Origin: UBA12170 sp964293475
Lineage (GTDB): Bacteria > Bacteroidota > Bacteroidia > Bacteroidales > UBA12170
Length of the DNA stretch: 64,000 bases
Assembly: GCA_964293475.1 (NCBI GenBank)
Contig: CAXYYJ010000007.1
Span: 1-64,000, forward strand
Direction: 5' to 3'
The position numbers were made by a program, and so were the translations under genes. The notes beneath the pieces are model-generated. The model saw only the letters and a program-made list of their open reading frames with translations, was not told the origin of the DNA and ran no database searches. Positions 42,354-51,424 of this stretch are shown here, one piece after another. Every line of letters starts with the position of its first letter. Positions within the stretch are counted from its first letter, which is position 1.

Positions 42354-44041
42354 AAGCCAAATGATTCATTTACTAATTTATTGAGCTTGGTTTCCAAATC
42401 AGTAACATCTTGGTTTAAAGCAGATAATTTGTTTAATTTCTTTACAACTTCAATTATCTGTTTTGAACTATTATTGTTGGGGTCAGGCATGGGATATTTT
42501 TCAATATACTGACTAAAATATCTTCTTCGACCTGAATATAACTTGTTATTAAAACACAAATCATGGAATTTTGCCATTAAATCGGAATTTGCAACACCTT
42601 GAATTAGTAATAGTAAGTTTTTTTCTTTTTCAGATTGAGCGACAATCCAATAGCAATTACCATTTACAACCGAACCATTTTCATCATAATAAAATCTCGC
42701 ATCTATACTTATATCAGGAAATACCAATTTTGGCAAAGCCCAAAATTCAGGATTTTGCGGAACCCACATTTCATACCAATTTCGACCTGCTTCAATTAAA
42801 TATTTACGACCTTCTAATTGTTCTTTATTTGCCTCAAAATATTGCTTAGCATTAGGATAGTCTTCAAGATTAATAACTAATCTTTTTCCATTTGCAGAAT
42901 AATGTGGATAAAGTATTTTAAGGTCATTCTCAGAAGAATAACACCAACGTTGTATGTTTTCTTGCGAAATCAGTTTTTTAAATAAAATATTTTCGGGAAT
43001 AAACGGCTCAATGTCCCAATTCTGCTTAAGAAATACATTGTCTGCACAAGATTTTACACCAACTCTGACTTTCAATTTATCTCCAATCAGAAACGATGAG
43101 TTTTTGGTAATTTGTTCAATCCAAGTATTTTCTTCTGAATTGGTCATTTGCCATATATCGGTTTTATTAGGTGCGTGTTTCAACAAGCCAACGGAAAAAT
43201 TATATTTTCGTTCATTAACCGCATAAATGCCTGATTTGTTATTATTTATAATCTCAAATAAAGAATTGGCAACAAAAACTTGTTTGTCAGTTCCATTTAA
43301 TTCTTCATAGATTTTAGCAAATTTGCATGGTTCAGAAAGGTGCTTTTTGATTGTTTTCTTTCGACCTATGAATATAGCTGGTAAAACAGCAGCATCGAAA
43401 AGCTTGGTGTCTCCTAAATCTATTACCTCAATAGGCTCATAATTTTCAAGCAAAAATTTTCGTATTGATTCCCCACTTTTAGTAAATAAATATCTATTGG
43501 AAGTAATTACTCCTATCAAACCACCCTTCTTTAAAACATTTGTCATTGCAATTAGGAACGGATAATACAAATCGACACGCCCTTTTAAATTAAATCGTTT
43601 TGCAATTTCTTGGGCTTTTTCAGTTCCAAGTATTTGTGTTCTAACGTAAGGCGGATTTGCAATAATAATATCGGCATATTCCTCACTAATATTTTGACTA
43701 AATAAATTCAAAGGTTCAACACAAACCCCTTGGGTGCTCAAAAAATCATGATTTTGGATATCTAAATTAATCTCAAATTTAGACAGATTTGACTTGGCTG
43801 TTATTAAATAGTCAATATTTGTGTCAAAACCTTTTATGTTAAGTTTGGGATTGTTGTGTGAAGCCTTGAATTTTCGCGTAATAGAAGCTAATAGTTCTCC
43901 TTCTCCACAGGCTGGGTCAAGTATAGTAAATGAAGTTTCATTTAGCTGATTAAGTTCTGATATTAATCTATCTGAAAGAAAATCAGCTAATTCTGTTGGA
44001 GTAAATGTTGCACCGGAATTTTTTATTGTAACTTCGCTCAT
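42350..44041 (-). CDS. N6-adenine DNA methyltransferase
   Basis: 563 residues. Motif order is gamma-class: target-recognition sequences are C-terminal to the catalytic core. Motif X/I is FTPTELADFLSD then LDPACGEGELLASI; motif IV is IIANPPYVRTQ (NPPY, adenine-N6 type). The C-terminal half has a probable specificity domain. It protects host DNA from the neighbouring endonuclease. Transcribed from its own promoter at 44056-44091, which carries an operator copy for the C protein. Confidence 0.92.
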   Translation of the reverse strand: MSEVTIKNSGATFTPTELADFLSDRLISELNQLNETSFTILDPACGEGELLASITRKFKASHNNPKLNIKGFDTNIDYLITAKSNLSKFEINLDIQNHDFLSTQGVCVEPLNLFSQNISEEYADIIIANPPYVRTQILGTEKAQEIAKRFNLKGRVDLYYPFLIAMTNVLKKGGLIGVITSNRYLFTKSGESIRKFLLENYEPIEVIDLGDTKLFDAAVLPAIFIGRKKTIKKHLSEPCKFAKIYEELNGTDKQVFVANSLFEIINNNKSGIYAVNERKYNFSVGLLKHAPNKTDIWQMTNSEENTWIEQITKNSSFLIGDKLKVRVGVKSCADNVFLKQNWDIEPFIPENILFKKLISQENIQRWCYSSENDLKILYPHYSANGKRLVINLEDYPNAKQYFEANKEQLEGRKYLIEAGRNWYEMWVPQNPEFWALPKLVFPDISIDARFYYDENGSVVNGNCYWIVAQSEKEKNLLLLIQGVANSDLMAKFHDLCFNNKLYSGRRRYFSQYIEKYPMPDPNNNSSKQIIEVVKKLNKLSALNQDVTDLETKLNKLVNESFGF

Positions 44042-44055
44042 CTAACTTATTTCTG

Positions 44056-44091
44056 CAAAGATAGTAAAATTTATTATTCCAAAAAGGAATA
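44056..44091 (-). promoter_or_regulatory. Methyltransferase promoter with C-box
   Basis: The minus strand has TATCTTTG (44056-44063), an exact -7, and the 17-bp C-box at 44075-44091 covering the -33 region. The operator is the same as that at 40931-40947, so the C protein is expected to repress or otherwise tune the methyltransferase. Confidence 0.8.
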
Positions 44092-44248
44092 TTCTCAGAG
44101 TTGATAAAAATGTCCAAGACCCAACTATGTGTAGGATTAAAGGCGGTGGGTCTAGGGTATTCGAGCTTACTACACACATCAATTTCATTGGAATTTAAAA
44201 TGATTATGCTCCGAAGTCCGTCGGGACACATACACTTAATGTTCAAAA

Positions 44249-44533
44249 TCAATCCCCAATAAGCAAATAGATGTCTTCGTTGTCTTTTTTCATCATATAA
44301 TGCTCGCGGGCAAATTTTTCGATATTGTCGGGGCTGTTGAACAAGGAATGATAGGTAATGCTGTCTTTTTCAAGCTCTTGCTGATAGTATTCCTTATCTT
44401 TTTCAAGTTTGCTAAGCTCGCTGCTCAAACGATATTGGGCAATAAAATTGTATTGATCGAATATCAGCAGATAGACCAAAAAAATAACTGTAGCAATTAC
44501 ATACCTGTTTTTAAAATTGATGAGCTTAAACAT
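44249..44533 (-). CDS. Septum formation initiator (FtsB/DivIC-like)
   Basis: 94 residues: a short N-terminus, one transmembrane helix (YVIATVIFLVYLLIFDQY) and a coiled coil of about 30 residues (SSELSKLEKDKEYYQQELEKD). This matches the FtsB/DivIC family, which forms a periplasmic coiled-coil complex with FtsL and FtsQ at the division septum. The uridine-kinase gene is about 115 bp upstream in the same orientation. Confidence 0.87.
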   Translation of the reverse strand: MFKLINFKNRYVIATVIFLVYLLIFDQYNFIAQYRLSSELSKLEKDKEYYQQELEKDSITYHSLFNSPDNIEKFAREHYMMKKDNEDIYLLIGD

Positions 44534-44649
44534 TCAGCAAAATTTTAGGCAAAGATAATAGGTGGTTTAGAATTAGGATAAGCGAATTCAAAAAACATTT
44601 TAACCAGATTATGTTAAATGGTTATGTGAAACTTTCAGGGAACAGGAGC

Positions 44650-45261
44650 CTATGTAAGCAAAAACTGATGGATTTTGCTGCTCAGAATATCTATGGCCAC
44701 ATGGTTTTTTCCGCCCTGAGGAATAATAACATCGGCAAATTTTTTGGTTGGCTCAATAAAAGTCTGATGCATGGGCTTCACCCATTTTTTGTAATGCTCC
44801 AGGGTTTCTATGTAGCTTCTTCCACGTTCTTCCATGTCGCGGCGGATGATGCGCATCAGGCGGTCGTCGGCATCGGCATCCACAAACACCTTGATATCCA
44901 TCTTGTCGCGCAATCGCTTATTGGTCATGACCAAAATGCCCTCGATGATGATGATTTGAGTGGGTTTTATTTCAATGGTTTCCTTGGCGCGGCTACAGGT
45001 TACGTAGTTGTAAATGGGCATGGAGATGGTTTCGTTCTTTGTGAGCTGGTCCAAATGTTTGATGAGCAGGTTAAACTCAATGGAACTGGGGTGGTCAAAA
45101 TTGATTTTGGTTCTTTCCTCCGGAGCCAAATGGCCATTGTCTTTGTAGTAAGCATCTTGTGGAATTACAGTAACCGACTGCCGGGGCAGGCTATCCATAA
45201 TCTTTTTTACTACGGTTGTTTTTCCTGATCCTGATCCGCCGGCAATTCCAATAATGAGCAT
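44650..45261 (-). CDS. udk: Uridine kinase
   Basis: Phosphorylates uridine and cytidine in pyrimidine salvage. The P-loop is GIAGGSGSGKTTVVKKI at residues 4-20 and the substrate helix YKDNGHLAPEERTKINFDHP follows, as in bacterial Udk. 203 residues is the normal length. No other pyrimidine gene is adjacent. Confidence 0.95.
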   Translation of the reverse strand: MLIIGIAGGSGSGKTTVVKKIMDSLPRQSVTVIPQDAYYKDNGHLAPEERTKINFDHPSSIEFNLLIKHLDQLTKNETISMPIYNYVTCSRAKETIEIKPTQIIIIEGILVMTNKRLRDKMDIKVFVDADADDRLMRIIRRDMEERGRSYIETLEHYKKWVKPMHQTFIEPTKKFADVIIPQGGKNHVAIDILSSKIHQFLLT

Positions 45262-45463
45262 GGTGGTATTGTTTATTTTGAAACAACAAATTAAATTATT
45301 AATAATGAAAAATCCAATGAATTACTTTTAAACCCAAATTCACAAATCTTTAACTTATTTGCCCCCGTTAAATTTTCTTAACTGCAACTAATTGAAAAAC
45401 TGTTTTAATGGTTTTTATCTTTATTTTGCAATCAATTATTGATAGCGGATATGAGATTATTGC

Positions 45464-45471
45464 TAATTTTG
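45464..45471 (+). promoter_or_regulatory. Candidate -7 element for dsbD
   Basis: TAATTTTG matches TAnnTTTG, with TTG at 45439-45441, 22 bases upstream. It is 69 bases from the dsbD start. Confidence 0.4.
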
Positions 45472-45540
45472 TCTTTTGAAAATATTTTACAAAGTACCAG
45501 CAACTTTTGAAAAATTTATTAAACCAATAGAAAATCCAAT

Positions 45541-47538
45541 ATGAGAAAGTATTATTTTTTAGTCATCACCCTGCTGTTAACACTCAGCACAGCCATCACG
45601 GCGCAGGTATTAACTCCCGTTACCTGGGACATAAAAACCCAGCAAAATGGCGATGAGGTAACAATTACCTATAAAGCCAGCATCGAAGAGCACTGGCATT
45701 TGTACAGTCAGCACATCGATATGGCACCTCCCGCAACCACTTTCAGTTTCGAGAAAAATGAAGGTTACGAGTTGGTGGGCGAAATAGCCGAAACAGTGGC
45801 CATTGAGGAGTTTGATCCTAATTTTAATATGGTTCTCAAGTATTTTGCCCATGAAGCCACCTTCACTGCAAAAATAAAACTGCTTACAAAAGATAAAGTG
45901 GTGGTGAAAGGCTATGTAAACTATATGAGCTGCGACGATACACGTTGTTTGCCACCTGCTGATGAGGAGTTTGAATTTGTTTTTAATGATAAAGGTTCTG
46001 CAACAGGTGCGCAAGCTGAAACAGCACAATCACAATTAGATAGCAGTACCAATAATTTGACCGGTGAAGGCGAAAATTCGCTTTGGGGCTTCTTCTTAGT
46101 GAGTTTCCTGTTTGGATTGGCAGGTATTTTAACCCCTTGTGTTTTTCCTATGATTCCTATGACAGTATCATTCTTTATGAAAGGAGGAGATAACAAGGCA
46201 AAAGGAAGGTTGGAAGCTACTGTTTATGGTATTTCTATTGTGGCTATTTATGTTTTTATCGGATCTGTGTTGGCAGTTGTGGCCGGTCCAGGTATTGCCA
46301 ATTTCTTATCAACGCACTGGCTGCCTAATATTTTATTCTTTGTTATTTTCGTCATATTTGCTGCATCTTTCTTTGGAATGTTCGAAATAGTCATGCCTCA
46401 TTGGATTGTGAACAAGTCAACAGCCAACGAAGACAAAGGCGGTTTCGTGGGGCCCATTTTTATGGCACTCACCTTAGTTTTGGTTTCATTTAGCTGCACA
46501 GGTCCCATTGTAGGGACTATTTTAGTGGAAGCGGCTGGTGGACAATTTCTTAAACCCATTATTGGCATGTTGGGATTCTCTTTGGCTTTTGCTCTTCCTT
46601 TTACCATGTTTGCATACTTCCCACAATGGCTCAACAAATTGCCAAAATCGGGCGGCTGGTTAAACTCAGTGAAGGTAGTATTGGGTTTCTTAGAATTGGC
46701 TTTAGGCTTAAAATTCCTCAGTATGGCGGATCAAACTTACCATTGGGGAATATTAGACAGAGAAGTCTATTTGGCTTTATGGATTGTAATTTTTGCACTC
46801 ATGGGCGTTTATTTGTTAGGTAAACTAAGATTTGCTCATGACGATGAAGTGAAGACATTAAGTGTTCCACGTTTGTTTTTAGCCATTGCTACTTTCTCTT
46901 TTGTCATGTATATGATTCCAGGTATGTGGGGAGCCCCATTAAAAGCACTTTCAGGCTATATGCCACCCATGACTTCTCAAGATTTTGATATACATCGGAT
47001 AGCTCGTGAAAATGCCGGAAGCGGTGCTTCTTCTAAGAATCAGGAATTGTGCGAGACTCCCAAATTCAAAGAATTTCTTCATTTACCTCATGGCCTGGAA
47101 GGATATTTCGACTATGACCAGGCCCTGGCTTGTGCCAAAGAGCAAAACAAGCCTATTTTCATCGATTTCACGGGTCATGCTTGTGTGAATTGTAGAGAAA
47201 TGGAGGCCAATGTATGGTCTGACCCAGCGGTTTTAAAAATGCTTAAAGAAGACTATATTGTAACTGCTCTCTATGTGGATGATAAGGAAACATTGCCTGA
47301 AAATGAATGGATTACTTCCGCCTATGATGGCAAAGTTAAAAAGACCATTGGTGCCAAATTTGCCGATATGCAGATTGCAAAGTACAATGTAAATGCCCAG
47401 CCGTACTATGTTTTGCTAAATCCAAATGGGGAAATGCTCGTTCAACCCAAAGCTTACGATTTGAAAGTTGACAATTTTGTTGATTTCCTAAAACGCGGAT
47501 TGCAAAATCATAAGGACGGAAAGACAGTTGGGAAATAA
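45541..47538 (+). CDS. dsbD: Thiol:disulfide interchange protein DsbD
   Basis: 665 residues. Signal peptide (MRKYYFLVITLLLTLSTAITAQ), then a periplasmic DsbD-alpha-like domain (residues 25-145, with MSCDDTRCLPP), a multi-helix DsbD membrane core (residues about 180-455, containing LTPCVFPMIPMTVSFF and SFSCTGPIVG), and a C-terminal thioredoxin domain with active site HACVNCREME. It carries electrons from cytoplasmic thioredoxin to the periplasm for cytochrome maturation and disulfide repair. Confidence 0.94.
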   Translation: MRKYYFLVITLLLTLSTAITAQVLTPVTWDIKTQQNGDEVTITYKASIEEHWHLYSQHIDMAPPATTFSFEKNEGYELVGEIAETVAIEEFDPNFNMVLKYFAHEATFTAKIKLLTKDKVVVKGYVNYMSCDDTRCLPPADEEFEFVFNDKGSATGAQAETAQSQLDSSTNNLTGEGENSLWGFFLVSFLFGLAGILTPCVFPMIPMTVSFFMKGGDNKAKGRLEATVYGISIVAIYVFIGSVLAVVAGPGIANFLSTHWLPNILFFVIFVIFAASFFGMFEIVMPHWIVNKSTANEDKGGFVGPIFMALTLVLVSFSCTGPIVGTILVEAAGGQFLKPIIGMLGFSLAFALPFTMFAYFPQWLNKLPKSGGWLNSVKVVLGFLELALGLKFLSMADQTYHWGILDREVYLALWIVIFALMGVYLLGKLRFAHDDEVKTLSVPRLFLAIATFSFVMYMIPGMWGAPLKALSGYMPPMTSQDFDIHRIARENAGSGASSKNQELCETPKFKEFLHLPHGLEGYFDYDQALACAKEQNKPIFIDFTGHACVNCREMEANVWSDPAVLKMLKEDYIVTALYVDDKETLPENEWITSAYDGKVKKTIGAKFADMQIAKYNVNAQPYYVLLNPNGEMLVQPKAYDLKVDNFVDFLKRGLQNHKDGKTVGK

Positions 47539-47561
47539 ATTCCAGGATTTTTGGTCCAATA

Positions 47562-47597
47562 AAAAAAGAGAACTTCAAATCAGAAGTTCTCTTTTTT
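47562..47597 (+). terminator. dsbD terminator
   Basis: A 15-bp perfect stem, AAAAAAGAGAACTTC (47562-47576) with GAAGTTCTCTTTTTT (47583-47597), and a 6-base loop, lies 23 bases after the dsbD stop. Confidence 0.9.
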
Positions 47598-47650
47598 GGT
47601 TTATTATTGACAGGATATTCCTGCAGAATGTTTCATTCATAAATCCTGCT

Positions 47651-47727
47651 GCTGACATCAGAGAGGTCACACATTTATAGATAATTATGATGCAAGGAAT
47701 ATTCGACCCCGGCTGGGGTCGTACGAC
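47651..47727 (-). repeat. Partial inverted copy of the three-hairpin repeat
   Basis: Read on the minus strand it contains GACCCCAGCCGGGGTC, ATTCCTTGCAT and GACCTCTCTGATGTC in the same order as the copies at 13144-13412. The leading CATCCC hairpin is missing. Confidence 0.8.
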
Positions 47728-47765
47728 ATTTGTCTTTATTTTTTTATCAGTAAATCTTGAAGGAT

Positions 47766-48155
47766 TTAATTGGAATTGGCCAAAGATACTATATCGTCAA
47801 TGAAATTTTTTGTTTGATAGATTAATGGTTGTACAATTTCTTCATCAAAATCAAACATATCGCCATAGTCACCTTTTTGTCTGAAGTCGAACAATTTTGT
47901 AAACAATCTTCCTTTTTCTTTGTCTATCAAACCAGTTTTTACGAAATGAAGACCAAATTGAGTTCTAACACCATCATGAGATGATGAATCTAGACCGCTT
48001 TTTAGTAAAAGTGCAGAAACTGCATAAAATGATGCATAATAAAGTCGGTTAATGGTGGCGTTCCATTTCTTATTTTCAGCTAATATCAATGCTTCATCAA
48101 ATGTTTCGAAAGCACGGGTTAGGCGATAGTTTATATAATCAGTGTTGCGATTCAT
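47766..48155 (-). CDS. HEPN-domain toxin-like protein
   Basis: 129 residues, all-helical. The UPF0332/HEPN pattern is YINYRLTRAFETFDEALILAEN followed by NRLYYASFYAVSALLL and LFTKLFDFRQKGDYGDMFDF. The RxxxDY version replaces the RX4-6H ribonuclease motif found in active HEPN toxins, so RNase activity is uncertain. It overlaps the nucleotidyltransferase gene by 4 bp, forming the common MNT-HEPN pair, a toxin-antitoxin type in which the MNT enzyme can AMPylate the HEPN toxin. Confidence 0.87.
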   Translation of the reverse strand: MNRNTDYINYRLTRAFETFDEALILAENKKWNATINRLYYASFYAVSALLLKSGLDSSSHDGVRTQFGLHFVKTGLIDKEKGRLFTKLFDFRQKGDYGDMFDFDEEIVQPLIYQTKNFIDDIVSLANSN

Positions 48156-48523
48156 AATTTTATTCCCTCGTTGCTAATGGCATGATAAAGTGGGGATTGA
48201 GTAAGATAGGTAGTCCAATAGTTTTTCGGATAGATGAACGATGAAATAACTTGTCCGGTGTCAAGCTCCAGGTCGTATAAATCGTTGCGGAACATATCTT
48301 CAACTTCCATCGAAATTTTTTCCTTATTCACCAAAATCAGGATGTCCCAATCTGATTGAGCATGAAAATCCCCACGTGCCCGGGAGCCAAACAAATATGC
48401 CTCGGCATCGGAATCTATTGAATGGATTATGAATGATATTTTCTTAAGGATATCTTCGTTTCCCATTGGATTATAGTTTTTCCAAAAGTAGGAATATTTT
48501 TTTCCATTTATGAAAAATTCCAA
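48152..48523 (-). CDS. MNT-type nucleotidyltransferase, HEPN partner
   Basis: 123 residues. The catalytic motif is YLFGSRARGDFHAQSDWDILILV (GSxARGD...SDxD seen within residues 43-65), typical of minimal nucleotidyltransferases. These enzymes act as antitoxins by adding AMP to the partner HEPN protein in described systems. Start uncertain by a few codons; the ATG used overlaps nothing upstream. The gene precedes the HEPN gene, ATGA overlap. Confidence 0.88.
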   Translation of the reverse strand: MEFFINGKKYSYFWKNYNPMGNEDILKKISFIIHSIDSDAEAYLFGSRARGDFHAQSDWDILILVNKEKISMEVEDMFRNDLYDLELDTGQVISSFIYPKNYWTTYLTQSPLYHAISNEGIKL

Positions 48524-48628
48524 ATTTGCGATGCCGGAAATCCTTCGGTCTTTAAATATTCATCAGTTTAAGGGGATTGACTTGGGATTCATTGAGCTAT
48601 TGAAAGAATAAGAAATTGTTTCAATAAA

Positions 48629-48659
48629 AAAGAGAGAAACCCTAAAAGGGTTTCTCTTT
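48629..48659 (-). terminator. Terminator of the 429-residue lipoprotein gene
   Basis: Stem GAGAAACCC (48634-48642) with GGGTTTCTC (48648-48656), extended by outer A/T pairs; the minus strand ends in six T. It lies 13 bases after the stop codon at 48672. Confidence 0.85.
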
Positions 48660-48671
48660 CGTCATGTAATT

Positions 48672-49961
48672 CTATAACTGATAGTTAGCCACAAAAACTA
48701 CATCCGAAACGGTTTTGGGTTGGGGAGTGGAATTTATGGAATGGTGCACCGATATCAAAGCTCCCCCCATTGTCGATTCCAATGCTGTGATGGTTTGACC
48801 ATCGGTGGTGAGTCCTGGATTGGCTACCACAAAGGTATTGCCCGATCTTTTATACAAATTCTTGTCTTTTCCGGTTATCATGTAAATATCATCGCCCGAA
48901 AAAGCAAGCTCTTTGTAAACACGCACTGATCCTGAAATAATGGGGATTTCCTGGGGAATGGTAAGGCCGGTAACCACAGTTTCGATGGTGCTTCCATTAA
49001 ATTTATATACATCGAGTATGTCGGTTCCATAACGTCGAACCACCATATAGGGCTGGTCGTTCTGGTCGGGATTTTTGTGAAGGTAAATGGTGTGTTTGTA
49101 CTCTATGCTTTGCGTTGTGCCGATGCTCCCAATGCCACTGAGCGAGGTAACTGGACTAAATTCTGATCCATTATAGCTGGTGATATTGATTCTCCCGTTT
49201 TCAGGTGCGCCATCATAACTCAGCCAGGCCCAGAACATTCTGTCCATATTTCCAACCTTCGATGCACACCAGGTGGTGTTGATTCCTACGGTGGTCATGG
49301 CTTCCACCATTTGGCCATCCCAGGTGTAAGTTGCCGGCTGATAGGTATACAGCATGGGCCAGCCATAATTGCTGTTGAACGACATGCTCAGCATGAAAAA
49401 CTGATCGTTGAACTGGCTCATAAAGCCAGCATTGGATGAGGAAGAAAAGGGTCCGTTGTGGGTGTCTTTGGTGTGATTATGGTATGAGGCACCAATGCCG
49501 CCATAACCACCGTATGCAATGTCGGTATAAGTATACGAAACCAGATCTCCATTGGGAAGAACTTCATAATCCCCATAAAAATACTGGGGACGAATGAACA
49601 CCTTTCCAGTTGATTCCGATGAAATTATTTCCCCTTCACAGTTGAGTATTGCGGCATTACCTACCATTCCAATGGCTGGGACAACAAATCCTGCCAATAT
49701 ATCGATTCGATTGTTGCGCTCCATAATTTTTTCCACTATGGCCTCGTGATTGTTGTTATTGGGCTGGCCTTCAACTGGTGCATAATTATAAACACGGAAC
49801 CTAAAAGTTCCCCCGTGGGTGCTGTATTGTGTTTTGGCAGGATTGAGTTCTGCAGCAATGGTGCTGCCCCCATCAGCTGGGTCGTCAGTAGAATCTTTGG
49901 TGCAGGAATAATTTAGTAATAGAGTGGTGCCAAGAAGCAAGGCAAGTAATATTTTGTTCAT
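48672..49961 (-). CDS. Lipoprotein of unknown function
   Basis: 429 residues. Signal MNKILLALLLGTTLLLNYSCTKDS with Cys20. The mature part is rich in Gly, Tyr, Asn and Trp with many short beta-strand patterns and repeated aromatic blocks (YGWPMLYTYQPATYTWDG, MFWAWLSYDG, NLYKRSGNTF), consistent with a beta-propeller-like secreted protein, but no named domain is recognised. It is alone between terminators. Confidence 0.65.
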   Translation of the reverse strand: MNKILLALLLGTTLLLNYSCTKDSTDDPADGGSTIAAELNPAKTQYSTHGGTFRFRVYNYAPVEGQPNNNNHEAIVEKIMERNNRIDILAGFVVPAIGMVGNAAILNCEGEIISSESTGKVFIRPQYFYGDYEVLPNGDLVSYTYTDIAYGGYGGIGASYHNHTKDTHNGPFSSSSNAGFMSQFNDQFFMLSMSFNSNYGWPMLYTYQPATYTWDGQMVEAMTTVGINTTWCASKVGNMDRMFWAWLSYDGAPENGRINITSYNGSEFSPVTSLSGIGSIGTTQSIEYKHTIYLHKNPDQNDQPYMVVRRYGTDILDVYKFNGSTIETVVTGLTIPQEIPIISGSVRVYKELAFSGDDIYMITGKDKNLYKRSGNTFVVANPGLTTDGQTITALESTMGGALISVHHSINSTPQPKTVSDVVFVANYQL

Positions 49962-50063
49962 GAAATTTTTTTTAAGGTTTTGAGCAAAATTATATCGCGC
50001 AAAAAGATTGCTACATACGACAGATGCCGTAAATATAGGACAAGAAGGAAATATTCAAGAGAA

Positions 50064-51356
50064 TTAACTTTTCAGCATAAGTCTTTCAATATCATCTGCT
50101 TCAATGGGAATTTGAGCCATAAGGTTTACTGGGCCATCCTTGCTAATCAGAATGTCATTTTCCAGGCGGATGCCAATTTTTTCTTCGCGGATATAAATTC
50201 CTGGCTCGCAGGTGAGAACCATGCCTTCTTTAAATGGTTGCAACCTGTCGCCCACATCATGAACATCCAGGCCCAAATGGTGGTTTACGCCGTGCATAAA
50301 GTATTTCTGGTACAATGGTTTTTCGGGATCCTGATTTTTTACTTCCTCTTCCGAAAACAAGCCCAGGCCTATCAACTCTTTCTCTATCAGTTTCTTCGAT
50401 GTCTTGTCCAGCTCGGCAATGGTATTTCCAACGGTCATTTGGAGGGTGAGTTCGTTGAGGGTTCTTAGAACAGCCTCGTAAACTGCTTTTTGGCGGTCGG
50501 TGAATTTCCCGTTAACCGGAATGGTGCGCGACATATCGGCTGCATATTCGGCATATTCAGCACCGAAATCGAAAAGAAGGAGGTCGCCGTCGAAACATTC
50601 CTGATCGTTTTCCACATAATGCAACACACAGGAATTTTCGCCCGAAGCAATAATGGGCTCGTAGGCATGCCCATTGGCGCGGTTTATGGTGAATTCGTGG
50701 TCGGTTTCGGCCTGAATTTCATACTCCTTCACACCAGGTTTTACAAACCGCAAAGTCCGCCGAAACGCCTTGTTGGTGATTTCGCAAGCCTGCCGGATGA
50801 GCTCAATTTCGATGGGGCTTTTGATGAGTCTTTGCTCGTAGACAAGTGGTGCCGACCGCAAATAGTTGTGATTGGGGAATTTCTGCTTGAGTTCGCGGTT
50901 CAACCGTTTTTCGCGGCTTTCCACATCTGACGAATATTTCGGATACTCATACTGATTCTGATAAACATTATCGGCATAACTCATCAACTGGTTCATAATC
51001 ATGTCCATCTCGTCCAGCCATTTCACTGTTTTTATCCCGCTGATTTCGGTGGCTTCATCCTTTGAAAATTTATGACCTTCCCAAATGGCAATGAGCTCGT
51101 TGGTTTTTAGCAGAAAGAGAACTTCTTTGTATTCGGGAATGGGTGAGTCCGGAAATAAAACAAGCACCGATTTTTCCTGAGCTATGCCGCTCATATAGAA
51201 AAAGTTGGGATTCTGCCTGAACCTGAAAAACTGGTCGCCTTTTTTGGGCATTTCATCGTTGCTGTGAAATATGGCCAGGCTGTTGGGCTTGAGTTTTTCA
51301 CAAAAGGTTTTTCTGTTTTCGATGAAAAGCTGAGGGTTTATTTTTGAGTATCTCAT
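50064..51356 (-). CDS. Xaa-Pro aminopeptidase (aminopeptidase P)
   Basis: Start at 51356 is preferred; 51374 is an in-frame alternative. 430 residues: N-terminal AMP_N domain (about 1-150) and a C-terminal pita-bread metallopeptidase. Metal ligands appear in DFGAEYAEYAADMSRT (two Asp), HHLGLDVHDVGD (His), GMVLTCEPGIYI (Glu) and GIRLENDILI (Glu). It removes N-terminal residues that precede proline, probably in peptide turnover. Its upstream region is shared with the phased inverted-repeat array of the Fic gene. Confidence 0.93.
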   Translation of the reverse strand: MRYSKINPQLFIENRKTFCEKLKPNSLAIFHSNDEMPKKGDQFFRFRQNPNFFYMSGIAQEKSVLVLFPDSPIPEYKEVLFLLKTNELIAIWEGHKFSKDEATEISGIKTVKWLDEMDMIMNQLMSYADNVYQNQYEYPKYSSDVESREKRLNRELKQKFPNHNYLRSAPLVYEQRLIKSPIEIELIRQACEITNKAFRRTLRFVKPGVKEYEIQAETDHEFTINRANGHAYEPIIASGENSCVLHYVENDQECFDGDLLLFDFGAEYAEYAADMSRTIPVNGKFTDRQKAVYEAVLRTLNELTLQMTVGNTIAELDKTSKKLIEKELIGLGLFSEEEVKNQDPEKPLYQKYFMHGVNHHLGLDVHDVGDRLQPFKEGMVLTCEPGIYIREEKIGIRLENDILISKDGPVNLMAQIPIEADDIERLMLKS

Positions 51357-51424
51357 GGTGCTCCTTTTTTGCAAAAATATAAAATCCAGTCTTTCTGCAT
51401 TACAGAATATTTGGGGGGAAAGCT

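Noticed and set aside
43983..44252. 89-codon open frame upstream of the methyltransferase
   Set aside because: It overlaps the methyltransferase N-terminus and its promoter and operator in another frame, with no plausible domain.
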